From Pontibacter aquaedesilientis (GTDB taxonomy: Bacteria > Bacteroidota > Bacteroidia > Cytophagales > Hymenobacteraceae), in NCBI RefSeq assembly GCF_014773225.1, contig NZ_JACXAJ010000004.1, positions 248,001-312,000 on the forward strand: a DNA stretch of 64,000 bases, written 5' to 3'. Numbering within the stretch: the first letter of the stretch is position 1; each line of letters starts with the position of its first letter. The position numbers were made by a program, and so were the translations under genes. Positions 1 to 8,136 of this stretch are shown here, in pieces. The notes under the pieces are model-generated. The model had not been told where the DNA came from. It did no database searches and was given only the letters and a program-made list of their open reading frames with translations.

Positions 1-1432
1 CTCCCCGGTTTTTCAGAAGAGCGTCGTGGTCAACATCATTCTTGGCTTCCTGATCCTGTACTTCTCGCTCATATTTATATCACTGGGCTTTTTCGCCGAT
101 AAAGTCTTGCTCAAACTATACCCTGCCCAGAGCGTAGTGGACTCCCTGAACAGTTTCCTGCTGCATTATTTCCTGATTGATCTGTTTATGCGTTTCATGC
201 TGCAGGACCTGCCTGTAGTAACTGTCCAACCTTACCTGCACTTGCCTGTCAGCCGCAGCAAGCTTGTACATTTTGCGCTGCTCCGCTCCCTACCCAGCAT
301 GTTCAATCTGCTAATGCTTCTGTTATTCGTGCCGTTCATGCTTCGGGTTGTCACCCCTGCGCATGGATCAGGTATAGCGGGTGTCTGGCTGGCTTCTTTG
401 CTTCTGCTAACTTTCTTCAACAATTTCCTGCTTATTTATTTTAAGCGACAGTTGGTAAGCAAGCCGAAGCGTACCTTGCTTTTCGGACTTGCGGTTGCAG
501 GCCTTTTCCTGCTTGACTATAGTAGTGTGCTCTCGCTCCGACAAATTTCAAGGGTAGCATTCGGGAGCCTACTGCAACAACCCTGGCTGGTGAGTGTACC
601 CGCCGCTTTGCTGGCCATTGCCTATTGGTTGAATTTCCGCTTTTTGCGTGATAACCTGTACCCCGAAGAAATATCCATCAAAAAGGTGTCTTCTGTTGCA
701 GGGGGAGACATTGCCTTCCTCAATCGCTTTGGTGACACAGGCAGGCTCATCGCCCTGGAACTGAAACTCATATGGCGTCATAAGCGACCACGTTCTATTA
801 TCGTTATGTCGGCTCTCATGTTGTTTTACGGCATGATATTCTACACGAACGAGAAATACCAGGAAGGCTATGGCATGCTTATTTTCGTGGGCATTTTTGT
901 GACTGGCTCACCCATGTTCAATTATGGGCAGTTTATACCTGGCTGGCAGAGCAACCATTACGACGCTTTGCTCACCCGGCCCATTTCAACTTACCAGTAT
1001 CTGCACGCCAAATACTGGATGTTTGCCCCGGCCGTGCTCCTGGCATTTATCCTCACGTTGCCTTATGTTTTTTTTGGATATAAGATACTGCTCATCAACC
1101 TGGCTGCCTGCCTTTTCAACATCGGCGTAAACAGCTTTATGATCTTTTATTTTGCCGTTTTCAATAAAGACCGGCTTGACCTAAGCAGTGGCTCCGCCTT
1201 TAACTGGCAAGGAGTTGGCGCCTCTAAGTTTGTGATGATGCTGCCGATGATTCTGCTTCCTATCCTACTCTATTTGCCCTTTAGTTTTTTGGATTTACCG
1301 GAGTGGGGCATCTTTGCCATCGGTTTGGCGGGGCTTCTGGGCATTGCGTTTCATAAGCACTTGCTGGCCTTGACTACCCGCCGCTTTGTTTCACACAAAT
1401 ACAAACTGGCCAGTGGCTTCCGGCAAGGCTAG
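1..1432 (+). CDS. DUF5687-family ABC-exporter-like membrane protein (5' end outside window)
   Basis: The frame is open to the left edge, so the GTG at 26 is probably internal and the true start lies outside. The visible 477 codons are a polytopic membrane protein: hydrophobic segments begin at once and recur in pairs, with a charged cytoplasmic stretch near codons 225-265 and a final membrane bundle. Length and pattern match DUF5687 proteins of Bacteroidetes, which resemble ABC-2 type permeases. The next gene is an ABC ATPase about 60 bases downstream, so the two are likely one exporter. Substrate unknown. The family call is from memory of the sequence pattern. Confidence 0.8.
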   Translation, partial: SPVFQKSVVVNIILGFLILYFSLIFISLGFFADKVLLKLYPAQSVVDSLNSFLLHYFLIDLFMRFMLQDLPVVTVQPYLHLPVSRSKLVHFALLRSLPSMFNLLMLLLFVPFMLRVVTPAHGSGIAGVWLASLLLLTFFNNFLLIYFKRQLVSKPKRTLLFGLAVAGLFLLDYSSVLSLRQISRVAFGSLLQQPWLVSVPAALLAIAYWLNFRFLRDNLYPEEISIKKVSSVAGGDIAFLNRFGDTGRLIALELKLIWRHKRPRSIIVMSALMLFYGMIFYTNEKYQEGYGMLIFVGIFVTGSPMFNYGQFIPGWQSNHYDALLTRPISTYQYLHAKYWMFAPAVLLAFILTLPYVFFGYKILLINLAACLFNIGVNSFMIFYFAVFNKDRLDLSSGSAFNWQGVGASKFVMMLPMILLPILLYLPFSFLDLPEWGIFAIGLAGLLGIAFHKHLLALTTRRFVSHKYKLASGFRQG

Positions 1433-1490
1433 CAGCGACCTCCTATACCTGTACCATTGAATGAGATCAAAAGAAGACTTACAAAATAGA

Positions 1491-2186
1491 ATGATAGAAG
1501 TAAAGAACCTAGAGAAGTCCTACAGCGGCACTACTGTCGTAAAAATAAACGCCCTGCAGGTTACAAGCGGAGAATCCGTGGGATTGGTGGGCAACAACGG
1601 GGCAGGCAAAACCACTCTTTTCCGGATGATGCTCGACCTGGTGCGGCCTACCGGAGGCGAAGTGTTTTCTAAAGGTATAGCAGTGGCTGAAACAGATGCC
1701 TGGAAGTATTACACTGGTTCGCACCTGGATGAAGGTTTCCTGATTGACTACCTGACGCCGGAAGAATACTTTAAGTTTATCGGTGAGCTGCACGGACTTT
1801 CGCAAGGCGATGTACAGGAGCGGCTTTTACCTTTCATGGATTTTTTCAACGGAGAGGTCTTGCAGCAGCGTAAGTACATCCGCGATTTCTCGAAGGGCAA
1901 CCAAAAGAAGATAGGTATAGCTGCAGCAGCCCTCTCTCACCCGGAACTGCTGGTGCTCGACGAGCCCTTCGCCAACCTGGACCCGACCTCCCAGATTCGG
2001 CTGAAGAATTTGCTGAAATACCTGCACGCACAGCACAACATGACCATGCTGATTTCCAGCCACGACCTCAACCACGTGATAGAAGTCTGCGAGCGCATAG
2101 TTATCCTGGAGAAAGGACAGATCGTGCAGGACATGCAAACCACTGAGAATACCCTGCAGGCATTGGAAGCGTACTTTACGGTGTAA
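1491..2186 (+). CDS. ABC transporter ATP-binding protein
   Basis: Cytoplasmic ATPase subunit that would energise the membrane protein just upstream. It has a Walker A motif GNNGAGKTT (residues 34-42 from this start), a signature loop in the divergent form FSKGNQKK, Walker B LLVLDEP, a D-loop (ANLDPTS) and an H-loop (ISSHD). At 231 residues it is a single nucleotide-binding domain of normal size. An in-frame ATG lies 30 bases upstream at 1461, but ATG 1491 gives the typical MIEVKNLEKSY beginning, so it is preferred. The divergent signature loop is common in exporters of the NatA/YxlF type. Substrate cannot be told from sequence. Confidence 0.9.
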   Translation: MIEVKNLEKSYSGTTVVKINALQVTSGESVGLVGNNGAGKTTLFRMMLDLVRPTGGEVFSKGIAVAETDAWKYYTGSHLDEGFLIDYLTPEEYFKFIGELHGLSQGDVQERLLPFMDFFNGEVLQQRKYIRDFSKGNQKKIGIAAAALSHPELLVLDEPFANLDPTSQIRLKNLLKYLHAQHNMTMLISSHDLNHVIEVCERIVILEKGQIVQDMQTTENTLQALEAYFTV

Positions 2187-2218
2187 CGCACTAGAATTAT
2201 ACCTCCTTATACCTGAAC

Positions 2219-2249
2219 AAAGCCGCCCGTCAGTTAGCTGGTGGCTTTT
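2219..2249 (+). terminator. Possible terminator after the ABC operon
   Basis: The arms AAAGCCGCC (2219-2227) and GGTGGCTTT (2240-2248) pair with one G-U wobble and are followed by a short T run. It lies about 30 bases after the ATPase stop codon. Confidence 0.5.
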
Positions 2250-2539
2250 GCGTTGCCACTTTCCAGCTTGATTTACGTTGAGTAAATCGTGTCCTTCAGC
2301 AAACCCTTTGGCCTCGGCTAAGGAGCCATACCGGTCCTTCTTGAACTTTTGGCCGTAAAGACATGGAGCAGGCACCGCACCTGGAAGGTATGCGGGCTGG
2401 GGACACTTACTTGCACACAGCTTACATTTTGCACGAACTTAAAAAACTGAAAAAACCGCTGCGATAGAAATGCTGAACCTAAGGACCCTTTGCCTGTTAG
2501 GTGTGCATTATACCTTAATCTGACCAAAACTCTTACAAC
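2250..2539. other. Intergenic stretch, no gene supported
   Basis: Between the ABC operon and the metallo-hydrolase gene. Frames on both strands are short or run antisense into the ATPase gene. No clear promoter or RNA structure was recognised beyond the terminator-like hairpin at its left edge. Confidence 0.5.
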
Positions 2540-3307
2540 ATGAAATTAAAAGCTCTCCTGACATTTGCCGGCATGCTGGCGATTCTTTTTGCCACAGCCC
2601 AGAAAAACCACCCAGACCAGATCAAGACAGACAAAGGCCCACTCACTATACAGCCTGTCCTGCACGGCACGGTTGCCCTCACCTGGGACAACAAAACCAT
2701 TTACGTTGACCCTTACGGCGGCGCAGCGGCCTTTGCTGGTATAGCCGCCCCAGACCTTATCCTCATCACCGACATCCACGGCGACCACCTGGACCTGAAA
2801 ACCCTGGATGCCATCAACACAGACAAAGCGCGATTGGTGGTACCGCAGGCCGTTGCGGATAAGCTGCCGGAGCCCTTGAGGCAAAAGGCTGTTGTGATCG
2901 GAAATGATGAGCACACCGAGCAGCTGGGAATAGCCATCAAAGCAATACCAATGTATAACCTGCCCGAGAGCGAAGACTCCCGCCATACCAAGGGCCGCGG
3001 CAATGGGTACGTTTTAACGATGGGTGGCAAGACCGTATACCTGTCCGGCGACACAGAGGACATACCTGAAATGCGTGCGCTGCGCCACATCGATGTGGCC
3101 TTTGTGTGCATGAACCTTCCCTATACCATGGACATTGACCAAGCCGCATCTGCTGTGCTGGCGTTCAAGCCCGCCATCGTGTATCCTTACCACTACAGAG
3201 GTCAGGGCGGTCTGAGCGATGTAGAAGCTTTTAAGCAGAAGGTGAATGCCGGCAACAAGCGTATCGACGTGCGCCTGCGCAACTGGTACCCCGAAAACTC
3301 GCGTTAA
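2540..3307 (+). CDS. Exported metallo-beta-lactamase-fold hydrolase (UlaG-like)
   Basis: A 255-residue protein with a signal peptide (about residues 1-20, ending ATAQ), so it acts in the periplasm. The metal site reads DIHGDH (H80, D82, H83): the first position of the usual HxHxDH is Asp. Later ligands are visible in LSGDTED and in YPYHYRG near the C terminus. This layout matches the UlaG-like branch of the superfamily (Lactamase_B_2), whose Bacteroidetes members have no firmly assigned substrate. It appears monocistronic: the preceding gap is over 350 bases and the next gene starts about 100 bases on. Fold call is strong, substrate unknown. Confidence 0.85.
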   Translation: MKLKALLTFAGMLAILFATAQKNHPDQIKTDKGPLTIQPVLHGTVALTWDNKTIYVDPYGGAAAFAGIAAPDLILITDIHGDHLDLKTLDAINTDKARLVVPQAVADKLPEPLRQKAVVIGNDEHTEQLGIAIKAIPMYNLPESEDSRHTKGRGNGYVLTMGGKTVYLSGDTEDIPEMRALRHIDVAFVCMNLPYTMDIDQAASAVLAFKPAIVYPYHYRGQGGLSDVEAFKQKVNAGNKRIDVRLRNWYPENSR

Positions 3308-3408
3308 CTCGGCTATGCAGGTATGGCGTCATCCTGACAGGCAGATTTTACGTTAACCCAGGGATAGTACATTTCGGAGTTTACGTAAAAATTGCCTAAC
3401 GCCAAACT

Positions 3409-3768
3409 ATGCACGATTTCAGGCTATACATAGAGTACATTGCACGCGTCATCGAAGCCATTGGCGTCCTGATTATAGCAGTCGGAGCCGCCATCGCCCT
3501 GTTCAGATTTATATTCCCGCTGCAAGGCAACACGCACAGATCCTACAGAAAGCTGCGCCATGACCTCGGCAAAGCAATCCTGCTTGGCCTCGAGATATTG
3601 GTGGCTGCCGACATCATTGCCACGGTCGTGACCGAGCCCACCATGGACCGTGTGCTGACACTCGGGCTTATCGTACTTATCCGTACCTTTCTGAGCATCT
3701 CCCTTCAGGTGGAGTTAGAGGGGCGTTTACCCTGGCAGCAAAAGCAAAATACCGAAATTCCGGAGTGA
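3409..3768 (+). CDS. DUF1622 small membrane protein
   Basis: A 119-residue inner-membrane protein with about three hydrophobic segments (residues 12-35, 55-75 and 84-102), separated by a basic loop (HRSYRKLRHDLGK). The loop followed by the GLEILVAADII segment is characteristic of DUF1622 proteins. Function of the family is unknown to me. It precedes the channel-like fusion gene by 115 bases on the same strand, so co-transcription is possible but not shown. Confidence 0.8.
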   Translation: MHDFRLYIEYIARVIEAIGVLIIAVGAAIALFRFIFPLQGNTHRSYRKLRHDLGKAILLGLEILVAADIIATVVTEPTMDRVLTLGLIVLIRTFLSISLQVELEGRLPWQQKQNTEIPE

Positions 3769-3883
3769 TGTCAGCTTTTGCCGCTGATGCGTATACAGAG
3801 TAAGCCCCGTTATACGCCCCCACCGCCCATGGCCGCACAGGCCATGCTATCGTTCGCTGCTATACCTGACTCCGATTGACTCC

Positions 3884-6007
3884 TTGAAGACGCGCACCAA
3901 AACTATACATATAGTACAAACTGCCATTCTCGTTCTCGCCTTATTTTTGGTAGCATTTATTTTGTACAGGCACTTCTATGCTTATACCCGGTTAAGTGGT
4001 CATTATACCATCGGTGTGATTTTGAACAACATCGAGCTTAGCCCAAGCGACATGGAGGTGGTAAAGTCCATTATAAGCAAGCGCCTGGAGCAAATAAACC
4101 AACAGGGCGGTATCAACGGCAAAGAACTTCGCGTAACATACCTCGATGACCAGGGCAGCCCCGAAACTGCCCAACAAGTCGTAAGGGAGACCATGAACGA
4201 CAAACACCTGATCGGGTACATCGGCTGTTGGAGCTCCACCAGATCCAAAGCCGTCTCTACCCTGATAGGCCCTGCCCGGATTCCATTTATAGGAGGCTAT
4301 GCCCTGACTAACCTCTTCGAACAATACCCAAACATGTACACAGCTGAGCAGGGTATCAGGAATGTAGCGGCCAACTTCGAGAAGCTTTTGCTGTCAGGCT
4401 ACCTACGGCCCTCGTTCGTCGGGAAGAAAGATGACCTTTACTCCATTGCCATACTGGAGAAGATGTATGAACTGGAAAGAAAAAACCCCTCCTTTAGGGT
4501 GGTTCATGAGAAATGGTTTCCGGGTGAACATACCTATATCCAAGCCGACTTCGACTCGCTCAACAAAGTCCTGAAGGCAGAGAAATCTGACTTCCTGGTC
4601 CTTTCCTTCGAAAGTCTGACAACGTCCGCACTCATCAAGGAAATCAGGAAAGCTGGAATTGACGTCCCGGTTTTCACAGCACTCGGGGATCTGGGCTTTG
4701 TGGCATCCATCATCGACAAGAGACTGGCTGGTGAGCTGTATGACCTGAATGTAGTGGGTATACCCGGCACCTTCAACCTGAGATTGCAGGAGCAGATTCC
4801 CGCTTTTCGCAGGGAGATTAGGCATAGCGAAACGCTGGAACTGCAACTGAGCTTCGGTGCCCGGTTGGCAGACAGTATTGGTATTATAGCAGAGGCTGCC
4901 AAGTCTGGTAACGCAGATCCAGCCGATAACATAAGAGAGCGGATTAACAGAAACATGATGCGCTATATTGGCGGTAGCCGCATTTACAGAGGCTGGTTCA
5001 ATGACTGGTATTTCACGCCGGAAAGGGCGATTGCCGGGGATGTGCTGCTTGCCTGGAAACCATCCACTTCACGACAGCTCATCCTGGCCCCCAAACAGTA
5101 TATGCCTATAAACGACACGCTGCGCCAGGTACCGGTACTTTATACCCATATGGACATGGTGCAGCTAAACCGGGTAAGCGACACCGAGGGCAGCTTCTAT
5201 GCTTCTTTCTACCTCGAAATTACCTCGTCAAACCCTTTTTCGATGCAGCAGCTCGATTTTACGAACGCGGCACGCAGCGAAACCAGCCACGAGTACCTGC
5301 TCGACATCAAAAAAATAAGGGAGAGAAGGCAGCTCCACGATATGCACCTTTACAACTACATGTATAAAATTTCCGGCAAGTTTCTGTTTGAGCCGGATTT
5401 ACGCAACTACCCCTTCGACCGGCAGCGGTTCTCGATCTCTTTCCAACCTTCGAGTGCCCTATACCCCTTCCTGGTACAGCCCTCCCCTCCCGAAACGCGC
5501 GACACCGTGTTTCAGGTAAGAGGCTGGGAATACAGCAGTCACTACGTAGGCTTCGACCATGACATCATTAGCTTTGTCAACACTTTCCGGCAGACACAGC
5601 AAACCGTGCCGTTCTACAAATTCAGCTATACCTTTGTGCTGGAGCGGGCCCGCATCGATTTCTTCCTGAAAGTGCTCACGCCCCTGCTCGTCATCCTGAC
5701 CATCACCTATTTTTCGGTCTATATTCCGCTGTACCGTTTCGAGACGCTGGAGGCCATACAGGTCACGTCACTTTTGGCATCCATTGCCCTGTACTTCTCC
5801 GCCTACAAACCCCAGATGGAGTATGCCACCATCTCCGATAAGATTTTCATATTCACCTACATCATGATCACATCCCTGATCGGCACCTCTATACTTCAGT
5901 TTGTGAAACGCAAGAAACACAACACTGAGAGCCACCTCGCCAAGGCGTACCAGCGCTATGTATTTCCCATTATTGTCCTGACTTTCACGCTCCTGATCGT
6001 CTGGTAG
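3884..6007 (+). CDS. Periplasmic-binding-protein / Cys-loop (pentameric ligand-gated) channel fusion
   Basis: A 707-residue protein. In order: an N-terminal membrane anchor (13-28); a type I periplasmic binding domain of the branched-chain amino acid receptor kind (about 41-398; opening YTIGVILNN, then QINQQGGINGKEL); a beta-rich domain (about 410-590) holding the Cys-loop family hallmark YPFDRQ at 509-514; and four membrane helices (593-614, 622-642, 653-674, 692-707), the second a plausible pore helix (IQVTSLLASIALYF). The loop cysteines are absent, as in known prokaryotic channels. Predicted role: an inner-membrane, metabolite-gated ion channel. The start is TTG; no in-frame ATG occurs before codon 57, which would delete the anchor. 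The alternative, a non-conducting receptor, cannot be excluded. Confidence 0.85.
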   Translation: MKTRTKTIHIVQTAILVLALFLVAFILYRHFYAYTRLSGHYTIGVILNNIELSPSDMEVVKSIISKRLEQINQQGGINGKELRVTYLDDQGSPETAQQVVRETMNDKHLIGYIGCWSSTRSKAVSTLIGPARIPFIGGYALTNLFEQYPNMYTAEQGIRNVAANFEKLLLSGYLRPSFVGKKDDLYSIAILEKMYELERKNPSFRVVHEKWFPGEHTYIQADFDSLNKVLKAEKSDFLVLSFESLTTSALIKEIRKAGIDVPVFTALGDLGFVASIIDKRLAGELYDLNVVGIPGTFNLRLQEQIPAFRREIRHSETLELQLSFGARLADSIGIIAEAAKSGNADPADNIRERINRNMMRYIGGSRIYRGWFNDWYFTPERAIAGDVLLAWKPSTSRQLILAPKQYMPINDTLRQVPVLYTHMDMVQLNRVSDTEGSFYASFYLEITSSNPFSMQQLDFTNAARSETSHEYLLDIKKIRERRQLHDMHLYNYMYKISGKFLFEPDLRNYPFDRQRFSISFQPSSALYPFLVQPSPPETRDTVFQVRGWEYSSHYVGFDHDIISFVNTFRQTQQTVPFYKFSYTFVLERARIDFFLKVLTPLLVILTITYFSVYIPLYRFETLEAIQVTSLLASIALYFSAYKPQMEYATISDKIFIFTYIMITSLIGTSILQFVKRKKHNTESHLAKAYQRYVFPIIVLTFTLLIVW

Positions 6008-6303
6008 CCCTGGTGTTGGCCTCCAATTCAGAGGCAACCGGCGACCTGATGTAGAACTAATTGGCCCAACCCGCTGTTCAGCCTTGATGTGACGGACGGG
6101 CTGTTTGAGAGGGGGCAGCATCCAAGGCGTGTATACCTCCCGCCAATTCCTTTATGGCCGGACGACACAATAAAAAAGGGAATATTAAAGTTAGGGTAAA
6201 AAGGTTCTTGAATTAACGGCATAAAATACGCCTTCCTACTTTCTTCAAAAAATATTATTTTTATATTTACCGCAGTACAAATTTCATTCTTATTCAATTC
6301 AAC

Positions 6304-6975
6304 ATGAGAGCATTCTTTCTTTCCTTATTGATTGTGCTGACATTCGCAGCACCACTGGTTCAGGCACAGGGAACAGCTACAGAAGACAACAAACTTTCAG
6401 GTCAGTTCAACGACCTCAAGACCAATTCCAATTCTTACAGCGAGGGCAACAGAGAGTACAAAGTTGTGAACGTAAGTCTGCTCAATGCCTTCTGGCAAAG
6501 CGTGCAGGCCACCATCAAGCAAACAGAGCAGAAGCAGATCAAAGATTTGAATGCGACCAAGGCCGATCTTGCCACGGCACGCGCCAAAATAAACGAGCAG
6601 GAGAAGCAGCTACAGGCCCTGAAACTGGACAACGCCGCCAAGGAGGCTGCAGTGCAGCAGAGCGAGGATGCCGTAAACAACATATCGGTGCTCGGCATTG
6701 GCATACACAAGCAGGTATACGTGATCATCAACACGGCTATTATCGCCTTGCTGCTGATTGCCCTGGGCGTCATCTACACGCAGTATAAGAGCAGCAAGAA
6801 GGTGACAGACGAGAAAAGAAAGGAATTCGAAAGCATCGACCAGGAGTACAACGACTTCAAGAAGAACGCCCGCGAGCGTGAAATCAAAATAAAAAGAGAA
6901 CTACAGACAGAAATGAACCTGGTGGCTGAGTTAAACGATCAGATCGCTTCTTTGCAGAAAAAGGTGCACGCTTAG
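6304..6975 (+). CDS. Membrane protein with signal peptide and two coiled coils
   Basis: A 223-residue protein with a cleavable-looking signal peptide (1-22, ending VQAQ), a periplasmic heptad-rich helix (about 70-125; many K/E/Q/A), one membrane span (about 138-160) and a charged cytoplasmic helix (about 165-223). I recall homologues in Cytophagales labelled tRNA (guanine-N1)-methyltransferase; nothing here supports a methyltransferase, and that label should not be copied. A structural or envelope role is more likely. A strong terminator follows 47 bases later, so transcription ends here. Confidence 0.75.
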   Translation: MRAFFLSLLIVLTFAAPLVQAQGTATEDNKLSGQFNDLKTNSNSYSEGNREYKVVNVSLLNAFWQSVQATIKQTEQKQIKDLNATKADLATARAKINEQEKQLQALKLDNAAKEAAVQQSEDAVNNISVLGIGIHKQVYVIINTAIIALLLIALGVIYTQYKSSKKVTDEKRKEFESIDQEYNDFKKNAREREIKIKRELQTEMNLVAELNDQIASLQKKVHA

Positions 6976-7022
6976 CCTGTCTGTTCACAATTCCTATACC
7001 TGCGCACCAACCAGGTAGAGAC

Positions 7023-7059
7023 ATGCCGCTCCTTTCTGTGGAAAGGAGCGGCATTTTTT
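7023..7059 (+). terminator. Rho-independent terminator after the coiled-coil gene
   Basis: Perfect 14-bp stem (7023-7036 with 7041-7054), four-base loop TGTG, then a run of T. It may also serve the small minus-strand ORF that ends at 7089. Confidence 0.9.
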
Positions 7060-7088
7060 CGTTAACCCATAAAACCTATACCTGAGAT

Positions 7089-7214
7089 TCAAGGCCAGAA
7101 ATGGTCATAGAATCTTCGCCTTCTCTTGCTATTGCTATCTTTGGCGTACATGTAATACACAAAGTATCCCACAGCATACAGGGCCAATACGGAGGTGATG
7201 ATGATAATTTCCAT
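7089..7214 (-). CDS. Small single-span membrane protein (41 aa)
   Basis: The minus strand encodes a 41-residue protein: an ATG at 7214, a hydrophobic first half (EIIIITSVLALYAVGYFVYY), a basic patch of four arginines after KDSNSK, then a short aromatic tail. It resembles small inner-membrane peptides with an N-out, basic-in layout. The gap around it holds no other gene and a terminator follows. Function unknown; the composition suggests it is real, but only conservation in relatives would settle it. Confidence 0.5.
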   Translation of the reverse strand: MEIIIITSVLALYAVGYFVYYMYAKDSNSKRRRRFYDHFWP

Positions 7215-7335
7215 GAATATCTATACGTAAATCTGTAACAACGGACATATACAGGTATAGGCCAACCTATTGCGTCTGGTATTTTATTCTTGGCCAACCA
7301 ATCGGCATATACACATAAAATTTAGGTATCAGCTA

Positions 7336-7599
7336 TCAGAACTCAAACCGCAGGGCCAGCCCCGGGTGTGACGCTATTTTACAGATGATAAAAGGCGCAT
7401 ACACGCCATTGGCACAACTTGGCAGCTCAACCTGCTCTAAAGGCTCCCCTTTATGGGTAAACTTCGCCAGAAGAATTTTAGCCGAGGGATCGAAGCACCT
7501 GTTGTGCAGCAGCAAGTCACGCAGCGAATTTGACAAGCCATAACATACCCAGTAAGTGGGGTTTTGAAAATCGGTTTGAAGAATCAGCGCATATTTCAT
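7336..7599 (-). CDS. Hypothetical small protein (87 aa)
   Basis: An 87-residue ORF with an ATG start, balanced amino-acid composition and no signal or membrane segment. It contains two Cys-bearing motifs (CYGL, CFDPS) and ends RFEF. No family recognised. It stands alone between the 41-residue membrane ORF and the long AT-rich gap ahead of susC. Support is composition and isolation only. Confidence 0.5.
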   Translation of the reverse strand: MKYALILQTDFQNPTYWVCYGLSNSLRDLLLHNRCFDPSAKILLAKFTHKGEPLEQVELPSCANGVYAPFIICKIASHPGLALRFEF

Positions 7600-8136
7600 A
7601 ATACCAAATCTTTACACCTTTTTTAGTACGAAATTAACCTCCATTGGTATTATACAAATCCTAAACTGTTGAGGCACCTATTACTGCAAACGGAAGACTT
7701 TATCTTGACATCCTGCTTTAGGTCATGTTGCAGTTTGTCCGTCCCTGTTCTTTTCACCCCTAATTGCCTGACTCTGTCAACGTAGCCGTAAATGGCGCAG
7801 ATTCAAGCAGATATAGGACATCTCCTCCCGTTTTTTTGCGTTTATAACTGTCAAAAGACAACTATTTTCAATTTATTTCATATATAAACATATTTTAATC
7901 GTTTGACAAGCAAGATGATAAGTGTTATCTTTTTGATTCAAATTGATGAAACAAAATATACACCGACCATAACGAAACCAGACAAACCTAAAATATTTGA
8001 ATCAGGTATAGAAACCGAAGCAAACCTATGCGAATCACCGATTTTCAATATATTAAAACTACGTACCCATGATCTAAAGCCTGCCTTTTAAAAGTTTACA
8101 CATCATATTCTTTCACCTTGAAACATTGCGAGTCCT
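7600..8136. other. AT-rich gap upstream of susC
   Basis: A 537-base stretch with falling GC content and no convincing gene; a 62-codon ORF at 7903-8091 has poor composition. It should hold the promoter of the SusC/SusD operon, but I could not pick out a clear Bacteroidetes -33/-7 pair. No sigma/anti-sigma gene is next to the operon. Confidence 0.5.

Noticed and set aside
1827-2375. Minus-strand ORF of 182 codons across the ABC ATPase 3' end
   Set aside because: Mostly antisense to a certain gene. The part beyond the gene (KKDRYGSLAEAKGFAEGHD) looks protein-like but too short to support a gene.
6304-6975. tRNA (guanine-N1)-methyltransferase label for the coiled-coil membrane protein
   Set aside because: The protein has a signal peptide, one span and coiled coils, with no SAM-binding or knot fold; the label is probably a propagated error.
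7903-8091. 62-codon plus-strand ORF upstream of susC
   Set aside because: Poor composition, AT-rich setting, no start signal, and it occupies the region expected to hold the susC promoter.
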